Source: Micavibrio_A sp040381535 (GTDB taxonomy: Bacteria; Pseudomonadota; Alphaproteobacteria; Micavibrionales; Micavibrionaceae). Taken from it: DNA of 46,650 nt. The stretch covers positions 1 to 46,650 of the forward strand of contig JBEIHF010000014.1 of assembly GCA_040381535.1 (NCBI GenBank), given 5' to 3'. A program made the position numbers and the translations under genes. The notes under the pieces are model-generated. The model did no database searches and had not been told where the DNA came from. It saw only the letters and a list, made by a program, of their open reading frames with translations. This document shows positions 1-8,463 of the stretch, piece by piece (the stretch's first letter is position 1; the number at the start of each line of letters is the position of its first letter).

Positions 1-1098
1 CACAATCGCCGCATCGTAAAGGTGAATGACAGCTTCATTCGTATTTACGGATGGAGCCGTAACGATCTTATCGGATTAGATTTCATCAACATAATCACGA
101 ACGATGAACAAGAGCTCGCGCGTCGCAACCACGAGGAATTTATCCGTGGCGGTATCCGGAGCTCCGGTGAGATGAAGCTGTCTCGCAAGAACGGCAGCAC
201 TGCCAACGTACTTTTTACCACGGCCACTTTGGAGCTTTCGCAAAAACGCCGCTTCCAGGTTACCACCATCATGGACATCACGTTGCGCAAGCAGATGGAA
301 TATTCACTCCGCATTGCGAAAGAACAGGCTGACGCCGCCAACCAAGCCAAATCTGCATTCCTCGCCAACATGTCGCACGAACTGCGCACGCCGTTGAACG
401 CCATCATCGGCTTCTCCGAAATGATCATCAAAGAAACATTCGGCGCCCTGGGGCATGCTAAATACAAGGAATATCAAGGCGACATCCATATGAGCGCCAA
501 GCACTTGTTGGAAATCATCAACGAAGTGCTCGATATGTCCAAAATCGAAGCCGGCAAGGTGGAGCTGGACGAGCAGGAAATCGATATGGGCGGGCTTATC
601 GATTCCGTCGTTCGCATCATGGCGAACCGTGCCTTCAGCAGCGCGCTCAATATCAAGGAAATTATCCAACACAATCTGCCTGTGCTCTATGCAGATCCGC
701 GTTTGGTGCGTCAGATTCTCATCAACCTCATCACCAACGCCATCAAATATTCGGACAAGAGCGGCTCCATCGAAGTCATGGCGCATATGGACGATGCAGG
801 CCATTTGGTTGTGGTCGTGCAGGACCATGGCGTGGGTATTCCCAAAGACCGCATTCGCGAAGCCATGCAGCCCTTCGGACAGATTCACGATCCCGTGCGC
901 GCCAACACGCAACAGGGTACAGGTTTGGGCTTGCCTCTCTCGAAGGCTATGGCTGAACTGCATGGCGGTAAATTGATGCTTGAATCCGATACGGGTCTTG
1001 GCACCAAAGTCACGGTCACGTTCCCTGTGTCCCGCGTGCGTAAAATCGTTGAAATCCCGCCAAAAACCGCCATGGACATCGCTCAGACCGCAGAGTAA
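1..1098 (+). CDS. PAS-domain sensor histidine kinase (5' end outside window)
   Basis: C-terminal part of a two-component sensor kinase. The frame is open to the left edge, so the N-terminus lies outside the window; residues are numbered from the GTG at 22. A PAS fold with its PAC-like tail occupies about 1-95, followed by a short helical linker and a HisKA domain with the H-box SHELRTPLNAIIG (phospho-accepting His119). The HATPase_c domain has an N-box (TNAIKYS, Asn239), a G1 box (DHGVG, Asp268) and a G2 box (GTGLGLPLSK). No membrane segment or receiver domain is visible in this part, and no response regulator gene follows. It probably autophosphorylates on His119 and passes phosphate to an unlinked regulator. 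The family call is firm; signal and partner are unknown. Confidence 0.93.
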   Translation, partial: HNRRIVKVNDSFIRIYGWSRNDLIGLDFINIITNDEQELARRNHEEFIRGGIRSSGEMKLSRKNGSTANVLFTTATLELSQKRRFQVTTIMDITLRKQMEYSLRIAKEQADAANQAKSAFLANMSHELRTPLNAIIGFSEMIIKETFGALGHAKYKEYQGDIHMSAKHLLEIINEVLDMSKIEAGKVELDEQEIDMGGLIDSVVRIMANRAFSSALNIKEIIQHNLPVLYADPRLVRQILINLITNAIKYSDKSGSIEVMAHMDDAGHLVVVVQDHGVGIPKDRIREAMQPFGQIHDPVRANTQQGTGLGLPLSKAMAELHGGKLMLESDTGLGTKVTVTFPVSRVRKIVEIPPKTAMDIAQTAE

Positions 1099-1126
1099 TA
1101 TCCCTTATCCATATAGGGGGATTGCC

Positions 1127-1543
1127 ATGACGAACTTGGAACAACGCTGTATCAATGCCGGCCTCAAGATGACCGGACCGCGTAAAACCATTTTAAAAGT
1201 GCTCGATGAATCGATGGACCATCCGTCCGTCGAGGCGGTCTACGAGCGCGCCAAAGCGATCGATTCATCGATCAGCATCGCGACTGTGTACCGCACACTG
1301 AACATGCTGGATGAGCTTGATTTGGTAACGCGACACGAATTCAATGAAAGTTTTTCGCGCTACGAAACCAACATGGAGCACCACCATCACCTGATCGACC
1401 TTGAAACGGGGCAGGTGATCGAGTTTCAAAATGCGGAACTGGAAAAACTCAAGGAACGCATTGCCAGGGAAATGGGTTTTGAGCTGGTCGATCACCGTCT
1501 CGAATTGTACGGCCGCAAGATCAAAAACAAAGTCGCAAAATAA
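1127..1543 (+). CDS. fur: Fur-family metal-responsive regulator (Fur/Mur branch)
   Basis: Dimeric DNA-binding repressor of metal-uptake genes; 138 residues, normal for the family. The N-terminal winged helix (about 1-80) carries the recognition segment IATVYRTLNML at 51-61. The C-terminal metal and dimer domain has a His cluster at 85-88, LIDLETGQVIEF to residue 100, and DHRLELYG near 122-129. It lacks the CxxC zinc pairs of E. coli Fur; the LIDLETG and DHRLELYG segments fit the alphaproteobacterial Fur/Mur branch, so the cofactor may be Fe(II) or Mn(II). ATG 1127 is chosen because AGGGGG (1115-1120) precedes it by 6 nt. Two small genes separate it from the SUF regulator, consistent with joint control of iron homeostasis (inference). 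Confidence 0.93.
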   Translation: MTNLEQRCINAGLKMTGPRKTILKVLDESMDHPSVEAVYERAKAIDSSISIATVYRTLNMLDELDLVTRHEFNESFSRYETNMEHHHHLIDLETGQVIEFQNAELEKLKERIAREMGFELVDHRLELYGRKIKNKVAK

Positions 1544-1797
1544 TGAGCCGCGTTCATCCCTCCGAAAGCGTCACGTGCCACGATGTTTTTGACAAGGCGG
1601 AAGATCCCGATACCTGCAAATGCAAAGGTATAGTGCTGAACGCATATTCCGCGCTGCTAAAAAGCGGCGTATCGGACCGTGAAGCGGTCAAAATTGTCAC
1701 CAAGGTTTTGAAATATCATCACCCCAGCCCAAGCATCGAAGCCAAAACGGTTGTCGAATGCTGGGTGTTCGAACAATCCCAAGCCGGCGCCCATTAA
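1543..1797 (+). CDS. Small Cys-containing hypothetical protein
   Basis: 84-residue soluble protein that I do not recognise. Its ATG shares one base with the fur stop codon (TAATG), so it is probably translationally coupled to fur. Cysteines occur at the N-terminal SVTCHD, in a CKCKG motif near residues 25-29, and in VECWVFE near the C-terminus, with paired histidines (KYHHP) in between. These could bind a metal or cluster, but no family signature is visible. The middle is predicted helical. Position between fur and DUF1491 suggests a role related to metal homeostasis, by association only. Confidence 0.75.
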   Translation: MSRVHPSESVTCHDVFDKAEDPDTCKCKGIVLNAYSALLKSGVSDREAVKIVTKVLKYHHPSPSIEAKTVVECWVFEQSQAGAH

Positions 1798-1798
1798 A

Positions 1799-2167
1799 AT
1801 GACTTTCGCCCACGAAACAAGCCGCATCCCGACCCATGTATGGGTGGAGGCGGAAGTGCGGCGTTTGTCTTCGGAAGGCTATGGCATTTATGTTTCCAAC
1901 CGCGGTGATAAAACCGGCGGCATGGTTTTGCAGAAAATTGCCAACATGGAAGGCCAGTGCAAATTGATGGGTCTTCAGCGCGATCTTCTCGGCAAGCTCG
2001 TCTGGATCAACGTCCTTCAGGATGAAATCGTGGAAGAGCGCGAAGCCGATGCCTATATCAAACGCGCCGTAGACCGCGATCCCGACTTGTGGGTGCTCGA
2101 AATCGAAGACAAAGAGATGGAGGTTGTGGCGGGCGACAACCTACATCACCCCGTTCTTTTCGAATAA
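1799..2167 (+). CDS. DUF1491 family protein
   Basis: 122-residue protein matching the alphaproteobacterial DUF1491 pattern: an N-terminal VWVEAEVRRL segment, a central GDKTGGMVLQKI segment, and the C-terminal DRDPDLWVLEIEDKE motif. ATG 1799 lies just after the preceding stop codon; longer in-frame starts would overlap that gene and run ahead of the conserved domain. No signal peptide, membrane segment or cofactor motif is seen. Function is unknown in the family. It lies last in the fur cluster, before a 76-bp intergenic region that carries the SUF operon promoter. Confidence 0.85.
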   Translation: MTFAHETSRIPTHVWVEAEVRRLSSEGYGIYVSNRGDKTGGMVLQKIANMEGQCKLMGLQRDLLGKLVWINVLQDEIVEEREADAYIKRAVDRDPDLWVLEIEDKEMEVVAGDNLHHPVLFE

Positions 2168-2202
2168 TTCCCTTGAAAATCCGCATGTTACGTGGCATGT
2201 AA

Positions 2203-2238
2203 TTGGTACTGAAAATATACTGATTATTAAACTACTGA
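2203..2238 (+). promoter_or_regulatory. Candidate SUF operon promoter with three TACTGA repeats
   Basis: TTGGTA (2203-2208) and TATTAA (2225-2230) are separated by 16 bp and fit a sigma-70 promoter. TACTGA occurs as a direct repeat at 2207-2212, 2218-2223 and 2233-2238; the last two extend to TACTGATT. The repeats overlap the -35, the spacer and the +1 region, where an autoregulatory Rrf2 repressor would be expected to bind. The operator role is inferred, and no classical palindromic IscR box was found. Confidence 0.4.
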
Positions 2239-2243
2239 TTCAC

Positions 2244-2654
2244 ATGATAAAATTGTCAAAAATGACAGATTATGCGGTCGTCATCCTCGCCCAGATGGCG
2301 CGGGGAGAAGGCGGCCTGCAAACGGCGGGTGGTTTGTCTGAAAAGACCAAACTGCCGGAGCCGACGGTCGCGAAGGTTTTAAAGATTCTGGCGAAATCGT
2401 CTTTGATTGAATCCGCACGTGGCATGAACGGCGGCTACAAACTTTTGAAAGCGCCAGACCAGATCAGCATGGCGGCTGTTATCAACGCACTCGAGGGTCC
2501 GGTCGCGCTCACAACCTGCGTCGACGGCAATCATGATTGCTGCTCCCATTCGGAAAACTGCTCCATGAAAGGCAAATGGAACCCCGTGAACGCCGCGATG
2601 ACGCAGGCACTTGAAAATGTAAGCCTTGCTCAGATGATCGGGGGCGCACAATGA
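2244..2654 (+). CDS. Rrf2/IscR-family regulator of the SUF operon
   Basis: 136-residue Rrf2-family winged-helix regulator of the SUF-associated type. The N-terminus MIKLSKMTDYAVVIL and the segment EPTVAKVLKILAK (39-51) form the DNA-binding domain, and RGMNGGYKL (59-67) is the wing. Cysteines 92, 99, 100 and 106 give the cluster-ligand region typical of Fe-S sensing members. Start ATG 2244 fits the conserved N-terminus; no strong SD precedes it, and the predicted +1 is only a few bases upstream. Its stop overlaps the sufB start (ATGA), so it leads the operon. It likely represses the operon when Fe-S clusters are sufficient, as known for relatives. Confidence 0.92.
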   Translation: MIKLSKMTDYAVVILAQMARGEGGLQTAGGLSEKTKLPEPTVAKVLKILAKSSLIESARGMNGGYKLLKAPDQISMAAVINALEGPVALTTCVDGNHDCCSHSENCSMKGKWNPVNAAMTQALENVSLAQMIGGAQ

Positions 2655-4120
2655 GCAGCATCGATCTCGAAACCATCGACACAGTTAAAAGCTTAAACAA
2701 ATACGATGCGGGTTTTGAAACCGACATCGAAATGGAATATGCGCCCAAGGGCTTGAACGAAGATATCGTCCGTTTAATCTCAAAAAAGAAGAACGAACCC
2801 GAATGGCTTCTCGATTGGCGTCTGAAGGCTTACCGCCATTGGCTGACCATGCCTGAACCAAGATGGGCCAAGCTGGAAATTGCGCCGATCGATTATCAGG
2901 ATGCGTTCTATTATGCCGCGCCGAAAAACATGAAGACGATCAAATCCCTTGATGAAGTCGATCCGCGCATTCTCGAAACCTACAAAAAACTCGGCATTCC
3001 TTTACGCGAACAAGAAGTTCTGCTTGGCGTAGAAGGTGCGCCATTGGTGGCTGTGGATGCCGTGTTTGATTCTGTCTCCGTCGGCACGACCTTCCGCAAA
3101 AAACTCTCAGAATCTGGCGTGATTTTCTGCTCGATCTCCGATGCTGTGCAGGACCATCCCGACCTCGTGAAAAAATATATCGGCTCTATTGTTCCTTATG
3201 CCGATAACAAACACGCTTGTTTGAATTCCGCAGTCTTTACGGATGGATCGTTTGTTTACATTCCGCCCGGCGTGCGTTGCCCGATGGAACTGTCGACGTA
3301 TTTCCGCATGAACGCGAAAAACACGGGGCAATTTGAACGCACACTCATTATAGCCGACAAAGGCGCATATGTTTCCTATCTCGAAGGCTGCACGGCACCG
3401 ATGCGCGATGAGAACCAGATGCACGCCGCTGTGGTCGAATTGATCGTCCATGACGATGCCGAAATCAAATACTCAACCGTCCAAAATTGGTATCCGGGCG
3501 ATGAAGACGGCAAGGGCGGTATCTATAATTTCGTGACCAAACGCGGCATCTGCGAAGGTAAGAATTCCAAAATCTCGTGGACGCAGGTGGAAACAGGTTC
3601 CGCTATCACGTGGAAATACCCCTCCTGCATTTTAAAAGGCGATAATTCCCAGGGCGAATTCTATTCCGTCGCCATCACGAACAACCGCCAGCAAGCTGAT
3701 ACAGGCACGAAAATGATTCATATGGGCGCGAACACAAAATCACGCATCATCGCCAAAACCATTTCGGCGGGACGTTCGGATTCCACCTATCGCGGTATGG
3801 TAAAAATCATGGGCGGTGCGGATAACGCCCGCAATTTCACACAATGCGATTCTTTGCTGATCGGCGACCAATGCGGCGCCCACACGGTGCCGTATATCGA
3901 AAGCAAAAACAAATCGGCGCGTTTAGAACATGAAGCCACCACATCCAAAATTTCGGAAGATCAGGTATTTTATTGCCAGCAGCGCGGCATTTCTGAAGAA
4001 GAGGCCTTGGCCTTAATCGTTAACGGGTTTGTCCGTGACGTGCTTCAACAATTGCCGATGGAATTTGCCGTCGAAGCGCAAAAGCTGGTTTCCATTTCAT
4101 TAGAGGGGAGCGTCGGATAA
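2651..4120 (+). CDS. sufB: Fe-S cluster assembly scaffold protein SufB
   Basis: Core subunit of the SufBC2D scaffold, on which clusters are assembled from SufS-derived sulfur before transfer to apoproteins. 489 residues, full length. Family segments are clear: FIPPGVRCPMELSTYFR-like region in the first half (seen as YIPPGVRCPMELS), the beta-helix core with YVSYLEGCTAP, Cys399 in TQCDSLLIG (by motif the counterpart of the E. coli SufB C-terminal cysteine), HEATTSKISEDQ, and the closing QRGISEEEALALIVNGF. The ATG overlaps the regulator stop by 4 bases. Unusually, two small genes separate it from its partner sufC. Confidence 0.97.
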   Translation: MSSIDLETIDTVKSLNKYDAGFETDIEMEYAPKGLNEDIVRLISKKKNEPEWLLDWRLKAYRHWLTMPEPRWAKLEIAPIDYQDAFYYAAPKNMKTIKSLDEVDPRILETYKKLGIPLREQEVLLGVEGAPLVAVDAVFDSVSVGTTFRKKLSESGVIFCSISDAVQDHPDLVKKYIGSIVPYADNKHACLNSAVFTDGSFVYIPPGVRCPMELSTYFRMNAKNTGQFERTLIIADKGAYVSYLEGCTAPMRDENQMHAAVVELIVHDDAEIKYSTVQNWYPGDEDGKGGIYNFVTKRGICEGKNSKISWTQVETGSAITWKYPSCILKGDNSQGEFYSVAITNNRQQADTGTKMIHMGANTKSRIIAKTISAGRSDSTYRGMVKIMGGADNARNFTQCDSLLIGDQCGAHTVPYIESKNKSARLEHEATTSKISEDQVFYCQQRGISEEEALALIVNGFVRDVLQQLPMEFAVEAQKLVSISLEGSVG

Positions 4121-4485
4121 TGCAATACGAACCAATTCACCAAAAGAAAGCAAAAGAAACGGCCTATATCGACGAAGAGTTGATGGGCAAGAAAAACCGC
4201 AAAGCGTTTAAAAGCGCCGCTTATTCCTTCGGTCTCGGCATAGGATTTTTGGTTTTGTCGCCGCTGTTGCCGGAAATGGGCACAAAAGAAAAGAGCGATG
4301 CGCTGATGAGCGTGTTTCGTGTTATCGCCATGTGGATGATTTTTTACTCCGCAGCCACGGGCGTCGCGTTCATCTTCTTCCGCAAAAGCGTGAAAATGGT
4401 TTTGATGCTTTTGAACTGGTTCCTCGTGCCGAGCCTTGCCATCTGGGGATTCATGGAAATATCAGGAATTCTGTCGGGGTCATGA
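4120..4485 (+). CDS. Small membrane protein inserted in the suf operon
   Basis: 121 residues, family not recognised. A charged N-terminal third (many Lys/Glu) is followed by hydrophobic segments at roughly 33-50, 66-87 and 92-115, giving two or three membrane helices with a short loop (LPEMGTKEKSD) between the first two. Its ATG shares one base with the sufB stop and its own stop overlaps the next start (ATGA), so it is translated as part of the operon. Placement between the scaffold subunits SufB and SufC suggests a SUF-related or membrane-tethering role, but this rests on context alone. Confidence 0.75.
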   Translation: MQYEPIHQKKAKETAYIDEELMGKKNRKAFKSAAYSFGLGIGFLVLSPLLPEMGTKEKSDALMSVFRVIAMWMIFYSAATGVAFIFFRKSVKMVLMLLNWFLVPSLAIWGFMEISGILSGS

Positions 4486-4748
4486 TGCTGGAACAACTTT
4501 TGACAAAACTTGACAGCCTGATCGCCCTTCACAAACGCAACGACGATATGTGGGTCGATTTTTTTGAAGGCAGTAAGGAACGCATTTTAAAAGACTCCAC
4601 GTTTGGTTGCGAATACCTGCTGACGGGTTGGCACGGCATCGGCTCGTACGATGATGAAAAGATTTTCGACAACGAAAAAGATGAAGCTCTGCGTAAGGAG
4701 CTTCACCCGCAAATTTACAGGTTAGCCGCAGAGATAAGAAATGATTAA
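4482..4748 (+). CDS. Small soluble hypothetical protein inserted in the suf operon
   Basis: 88-residue acidic, helical protein. ATG 4482 overlaps the previous stop by 4 bases, and the 3' end overlaps the sufC start by 8 bases, so it is tightly coupled on both sides. The pattern L..LI.L....D.W..FF, followed by a LLTGWHGIGSYDD turn, faintly resembles short DUF6966-like proteins, but that is recall-based and weak. No cysteine pattern like SufE or SufU is present, so it is not an obvious sulfur carrier. Function unknown. Confidence 0.72.
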   Translation: MMLEQLLTKLDSLIALHKRNDDMWVDFFEGSKERILKDSTFGCEYLLTGWHGIGSYDDEKIFDNEKDEALRKELHPQIYRLAAEIRND

Positions 4749-5478
4749 AATTAAAAACCTCAAAGCCGAAATCGACGGTAAGGAAATCCTCAAGGGCATA
4801 GATCTCGAAATTCAGCCCGGTAAGGTACATGCGATTATGGGGCCGAACGGTTCGGGCAAGTCCACGCTGTCCTACATCCTCGCAGGGCGCGAGGAATATA
4901 AAGTCACGGCCGGCGATATAGAACTGAACGGCGAAAGTATCCTCGAAATGGCACCCGAAGAACGCGCTGCCAAAGGTGTTTTTCTGGCGTTCCAATACCC
5001 CGTAGAAATTCCGGGCGTTCAAATGACCACATTCATGAAGACAGCGCTCAATTCCGTGCGAAAGGCGCGCGGCCTAAAAGAACTAGATGCCCTCGATTTC
5101 CTCAAACTCATGAAATCCAAATGCAAGGAGTTGGGCATTTCCGATGAAATGATGAAACGGGCCGTGACTGTCGGATTCTCGGGCGGCGAGAAGAAACGCA
5201 ACGAAGTTTTGCAGATGGCAATGCTGGAGCCCAAATTCTCCGTCCTTGATGAAACGGATTCAGGCCTCGACATCGATGCGCTCAAAATCGTCGCAGACGG
5301 CGTGAACAAGATGCGCGGCGGTGATAAATCGTTCCTCGTCATTACGCACTACCAACGCCTGCTCGATTACATCAAACCCGATGTCGTTCACGTGTTGGCG
5401 GGCGGCAGGATCGTCAAAACGGGCGGGCCTGAACTTGCACAAGAACTCGAAAAAACAGGCTATGCAAATGTTGCCTGA
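4741..5478 (+). CDS. sufC: Fe-S cluster assembly ATPase SufC
   Basis: ABC-type cytosolic ATPase of the SufBC2D complex, 245 residues. Walker A GPNGSGKST with Lys40, Q-loop in FLAFQYPVEIPG, ABC signature FSGGEKKRNE (Ser147-Glu150), Walker B with LDETDSGLD (Asp170, catalytic Glu171), and the switch histidine in ITHYQRLL. The sequence is typical of SufC rather than of a membrane transporter ATPase. It overlaps the gene before it by 8 bases and sufD by 17 bases. Confidence 0.97.
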   Translation: MIKIKNLKAEIDGKEILKGIDLEIQPGKVHAIMGPNGSGKSTLSYILAGREEYKVTAGDIELNGESILEMAPEERAAKGVFLAFQYPVEIPGVQMTTFMKTALNSVRKARGLKELDALDFLKLMKSKCKELGISDEMMKRAVTVGFSGGEKKRNEVLQMAMLEPKFSVLDETDSGLDIDALKIVADGVNKMRGGDKSFLVITHYQRLLDYIKPDVVHVLAGGRIVKTGGPELAQELEKTGYANVA

Positions 5479-6481
5479 ACTTCCGTCACCCAAATTAGAG
5501 AGATGGAAATACACGAATCTTGAGCGTGCGCTCAAGAAGATCAAACTCACGCCCACGGCATTGGGCTGGGGCAGCGACGTCAAACTCCTCAACCCGCACG
5601 CACCGGGTGAAGCACAGTACAAAGACACGCAGCTTTGGGATTTGAACACATCCCACACCAAAGACATCAAATTCATTACATCCGATGAAACCATCGAGAT
5701 CATCGCCGCTGAAGGCCATTGGCTTTCGCCGCGTCTGGTCATTCAGGTCAAGGATGGCCAGACCGTTACCGTTATTGAACGCCAGAACGGGCAGGGAGCT
5801 TATTGGAAAAACGGCGTGGCACAAATTACTATAGGCAAGAATGCCAAACTTCGCCATTACCGCATATTCGAAGAAGCCGAAGGCGCGGTATCGACGCAAT
5901 TTATTCATGTGAAGATTGGCCGCGACGGCACATATGAAGGATTCAACCATATCGAAGGCGCGGGATTAATCAGAAATCAGGTCCATACCGAACTGATCGG
6001 CGAGAATGGGACATTCGGCATAGCGGGCCTTAATCTTCTGCGCGGTGAACAACACTCTGATACGACCATAACCATCGAACACAAGGCGCCGCACTGCAAT
6101 TCCAACCAGACCTATAAATCGGTGTTGGACGGCAAATCCAGATGTGTGTTCCAAGGCAAAGTCCACGTTCATCAGATCGCGCAAAAGACGGACGGGTATC
6201 AACTATCCAACGCGCTGATCCTGTCGCCGCAGGCGGAAATGGACACGAAGCCTGAACTGGAAATCTACGCCGACGATGTGAAATGTTCGCACGGCGCGAC
6301 CACCGGTAAGCTGGACGAAGAGCCGCTTTTTTACATGCGCGCGCGCGGCATTCCTGAAAAAGAGGCAAGATCACTGCTTATAACATCATTCTGCGCGCAA
6401 GCCATAGACACGATCACGGATGAGGGCATACAAGGCAACATCAAAGAGAAAATGGCGCAATGGCTGGCATCACGGACATAG
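5462..6481 (+). CDS. sufD: Fe-S cluster assembly protein SufD
   Basis: Third subunit of the SufBC2D scaffold, about 339 residues. The C-terminal half carries the family's best-conserved region: SVLDGKSRCVFQGKVHVHQ, then QLSNALILSP, DVKCSHGATTG and YMRARGIPEKEARSLLI, a beta-helix plus helical tail homologous to SufB. The N-terminal part is short compared with enterobacterial SufD. Two ATGs are possible (5462 and 5468); both lie inside the end of sufC, and the first is used here. The 3' end overlaps sufS by 22 bases. Confidence 0.95.
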   Translation: MQMLPELPSPKLERWKYTNLERALKKIKLTPTALGWGSDVKLLNPHAPGEAQYKDTQLWDLNTSHTKDIKFITSDETIEIIAAEGHWLSPRLVIQVKDGQTVTVIERQNGQGAYWKNGVAQITIGKNAKLRHYRIFEEAEGAVSTQFIHVKIGRDGTYEGFNHIEGAGLIRNQVHTELIGENGTFGIAGLNLLRGEQHSDTTITIEHKAPHCNSNQTYKSVLDGKSRCVFQGKVHVHQIAQKTDGYQLSNALILSPQAEMDTKPELEIYADDVKCSHGATTGKLDEEPLFYMRARGIPEKEARSLLITSFCAQAIDTITDEGIQGNIKEKMAQWLASRT

Positions 6482-7683
6482 GCTATTGCCGCGAGTATTT
6501 CCCCATTCTGTCCGAAGAAACCAACGGACAGAAATTGGCATATCTTGACACGGCATCGTCCGCGCAAAAGCCGCAGGCGGTGATCGACAAGATGTCGGAA
6601 GTCATGTCTACCTATTACGCCAACATCCACCGTGGCCTATATCATTTTTCACAAATGGCGACGCAGGAATATGAAACCGTGCGCGGCAAGGTCGCGGATT
6701 TCATCAAGGCCTACAGCGTAAACGAAGTCGTTTTCACAAGAAACACCACGGAGGCTATCAACCTCGTGGCAAGCAGCTGGGGCAAAGCGAACCTGAAGGC
6801 GGGGGATGAGATCATCGTCTCTGCCATGGAACATCACGCCAATATCGTGCCGTGGCAGTTGATTGAAGGATTGAAGATTAAAGTCGTTCCTCTCATGAAA
6901 GATGGAACGCTCGATTTCGAGGCGTTTGAAAATACTCTGAGCGAACGCACGAAATTGGTTTCCATTGTCCATGTTTCCAACGCTTTGGGCACCATCAATC
7001 CCGTCGCCAAGATTGTAAGAAAAGCGAAGGCGTTTAACACCGATATCAAGGTTCTGATCGATGCCTCGCAAAGCGTCGTGCATGGCGGCGTCGATGTACG
7101 CGAGATCGGGTGCGATTTTCTGGTGTTCACAGGACATAAATTATACGGGCCCACAGGCGTAGGCGTTCTTTGGGGGCGCGAGCAGATTTTAAATGATATG
7201 CCGCCTTATCAAGGCGGGGGCGACATGATCGAAAATGTATCGTTCGAAGGCACGACGTTCAAAAAAGCACCTGCACGTTTCGAAGCTGGCACACCCGCCA
7301 TCGTCGAAGTCATCGGTTTGGGCGCGGCAATAGATTTTATTCGCACCATCGGGCAAGACAATATCGCGGCGCATGAGAAGAACATGTTGGATACCCTGAT
7401 GCGCGGGCTCGCCAAAATCGACGGCCTGACATTTTATGGCCAAAGCCAAGACAAGGTTGGGATCGTATCCTTCGTTCCCGTATGGGCACACCCGTCCGAT
7501 GTCACCATGATCCTCGACAAATGCTGCGTCGCCGTGCGTACGGGCCATCATTGCTGTATGCCCCTCATGAAATCGCTCGGCGTAGACGGAACTATCCGCG
7601 CCAGCATTGGACTTTATTCCAACCAGAACGATATTGATTCACTGATATCCGGCCTTAAGAAAGCAAAAGAGTTGCTGTCATGA
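6460..7683 (+). CDS. sufS: Cysteine desulfurase SufS
   Basis: PLP enzyme that removes sulfur from L-cysteine, leaving alanine and a persulfide for the SUF scaffold. 407 residues. It has the group-II desulfurase layout: N-terminal LAYLDTASSAQKP, NIHRGLYHFS, aspartate-containing cofactor region LIDASQSVVHG, PLP lysine Lys227 in FTGHKLYGPTG, and the active-site loop RTGHHCCMPLM with Cys365 as catalytic cysteine (an extra Cys366 follows, usually Ala). The start lies inside sufD. No sufE or sufU acceptor gene is present in the operon, so the sulfur acceptor must be elsewhere or replaced. Confidence 0.96.
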   Translation: MAGITDIGYCREYFPILSEETNGQKLAYLDTASSAQKPQAVIDKMSEVMSTYYANIHRGLYHFSQMATQEYETVRGKVADFIKAYSVNEVVFTRNTTEAINLVASSWGKANLKAGDEIIVSAMEHHANIVPWQLIEGLKIKVVPLMKDGTLDFEAFENTLSERTKLVSIVHVSNALGTINPVAKIVRKAKAFNTDIKVLIDASQSVVHGGVDVREIGCDFLVFTGHKLYGPTGVGVLWGREQILNDMPPYQGGGDMIENVSFEGTTFKKAPARFEAGTPAIVEVIGLGAAIDFIRTIGQDNIAAHEKNMLDTLMRGLAKIDGLTFYGQSQDKVGIVSFVPVWAHPSDVTMILDKCCVAVRTGHHCCMPLMKSLGVDGTIRASIGLYSNQNDIDSLISGLKKAKELLS

Positions 7684-8102
7684 CGAAATACGAATTGGTC
7701 GCAGACGAAGATATGGTCAAGAACGCGGTCGGCGAAGAATACGATGAAATGGCGGAACCGCCCGGCGTCGAAATCTCCGAGCATCCTTTGGCGCGCGCGG
7801 CGGTGGAAGCTTTGCGCAAAGTGTTCGACCCCGAAATTCCGGTCAATATTTACGAACTGGGTCTGATCTACAAAATCGACGTCATGAAAACCGATGTCGA
7901 AGGCCAACATGATATTTATGTCGAAATGACACTCACATCACCGGCATGCCCCGTGGCGCAGGAAATGCCTGGATGGGTGCAGGGCGCGATCTTCCCGTTG
8001 GAAGGTGTGCGCCATGTGGACGTGGACATTGTATGGGATCCGACATGGGATCCATCTAAGATGGCCGAGACCGCTAAGCTACAATTAAACATGTTCGTGT
8101 AG
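7680..8102 (+). CDS. sufT: SUF-associated MIP18/DUF59 protein (SufT-like)
   Basis: 140-residue member of the MIP18 (DUF59) family found in SUF operons and linked to Fe-S maturation or carriage. Seen here are FDPEIPVNIYELGLIY (49-64) and MTLTSPACPVAQEMP with the conserved Cys90. The N-terminal 35 residues are an acidic extension outside the domain. Its start overlaps the sufS stop (ATGA). The domain call is firm; the symbol follows operon position, and the precise role of this bacterial subgroup is less well established. Confidence 0.9.
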   Translation: MTKYELVADEDMVKNAVGEEYDEMAEPPGVEISEHPLARAAVEALRKVFDPEIPVNIYELGLIYKIDVMKTDVEGQHDIYVEMTLTSPACPVAQEMPGWVQGAIFPLEGVRHVDVDIVWDPTWDPSKMAETAKLQLNMFV

Positions 8103-8111
8103 GATAGAATT

Positions 8112-8456
8112 ATGGCCGCTATAAAGCTCAACGACGCTGCGATTGACGCGATCAAATCCAAAACCGCTTCCAAAGACGGCGCCAAGGGTTTGCGTCTGAA
8201 GATCACTTCTACGGGCTGTTCCGGCCATGCGTATGAAATGGAATACGCGATGGATGAAAATCTCGCTGCCGATGACAAGATCGAATCGAACGGTGCGGTT
8301 TTGTATATTCCCAAAACCAATTCTTGGATGCTGTTCGGCATGGAGATCGGCTTTGCCGAGGACAAGATGGGCAGCGGGTTCACTTTCACCAACCCGAACG
8401 AGACGGGCAGATGCGGATGCGGGGAGAGTTTCTCCGTGGAGCGCACTAAAGTCTAA
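8112..8456 (+). CDS. sufA: A-type Fe-S carrier SufA
   Basis: 114-residue HesB/IscA-type protein that takes clusters from the SufBCD scaffold to target apoproteins. The three ligand cysteines are Cys36 (TGCSGHAYEM), Cys101 and Cys103 (GRCGCGESFSV), with the family's C-terminal CGCGESF signature intact. It starts 9 bases after the sufT-like gene and is the last gene of the operon, followed by terminator hairpins. SufA rather than IscA or ErpA is chosen because of the operon. Confidence 0.94.
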   Translation: MAAIKLNDAAIDAIKSKTASKDGAKGLRLKITSTGCSGHAYEMEYAMDENLAADDKIESNGAVLYIPKTNSWMLFGMEIGFAEDKMGSGFTFTNPNETGRCGCGESFSVERTKV

Positions 8457-8463
8457 TTGCCGT

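Noticed and set aside
304..963. 219-codon minus-strand frame over the histidine kinase
   Set aside because: Antisense shadow of clear kinase motifs; no ribosome binding site or recognisable domain.
4482..4748. SufE or SufU homologue in the suf operon
   Set aside because: The 88-residue product lacks the acceptor cysteine motif of either family.
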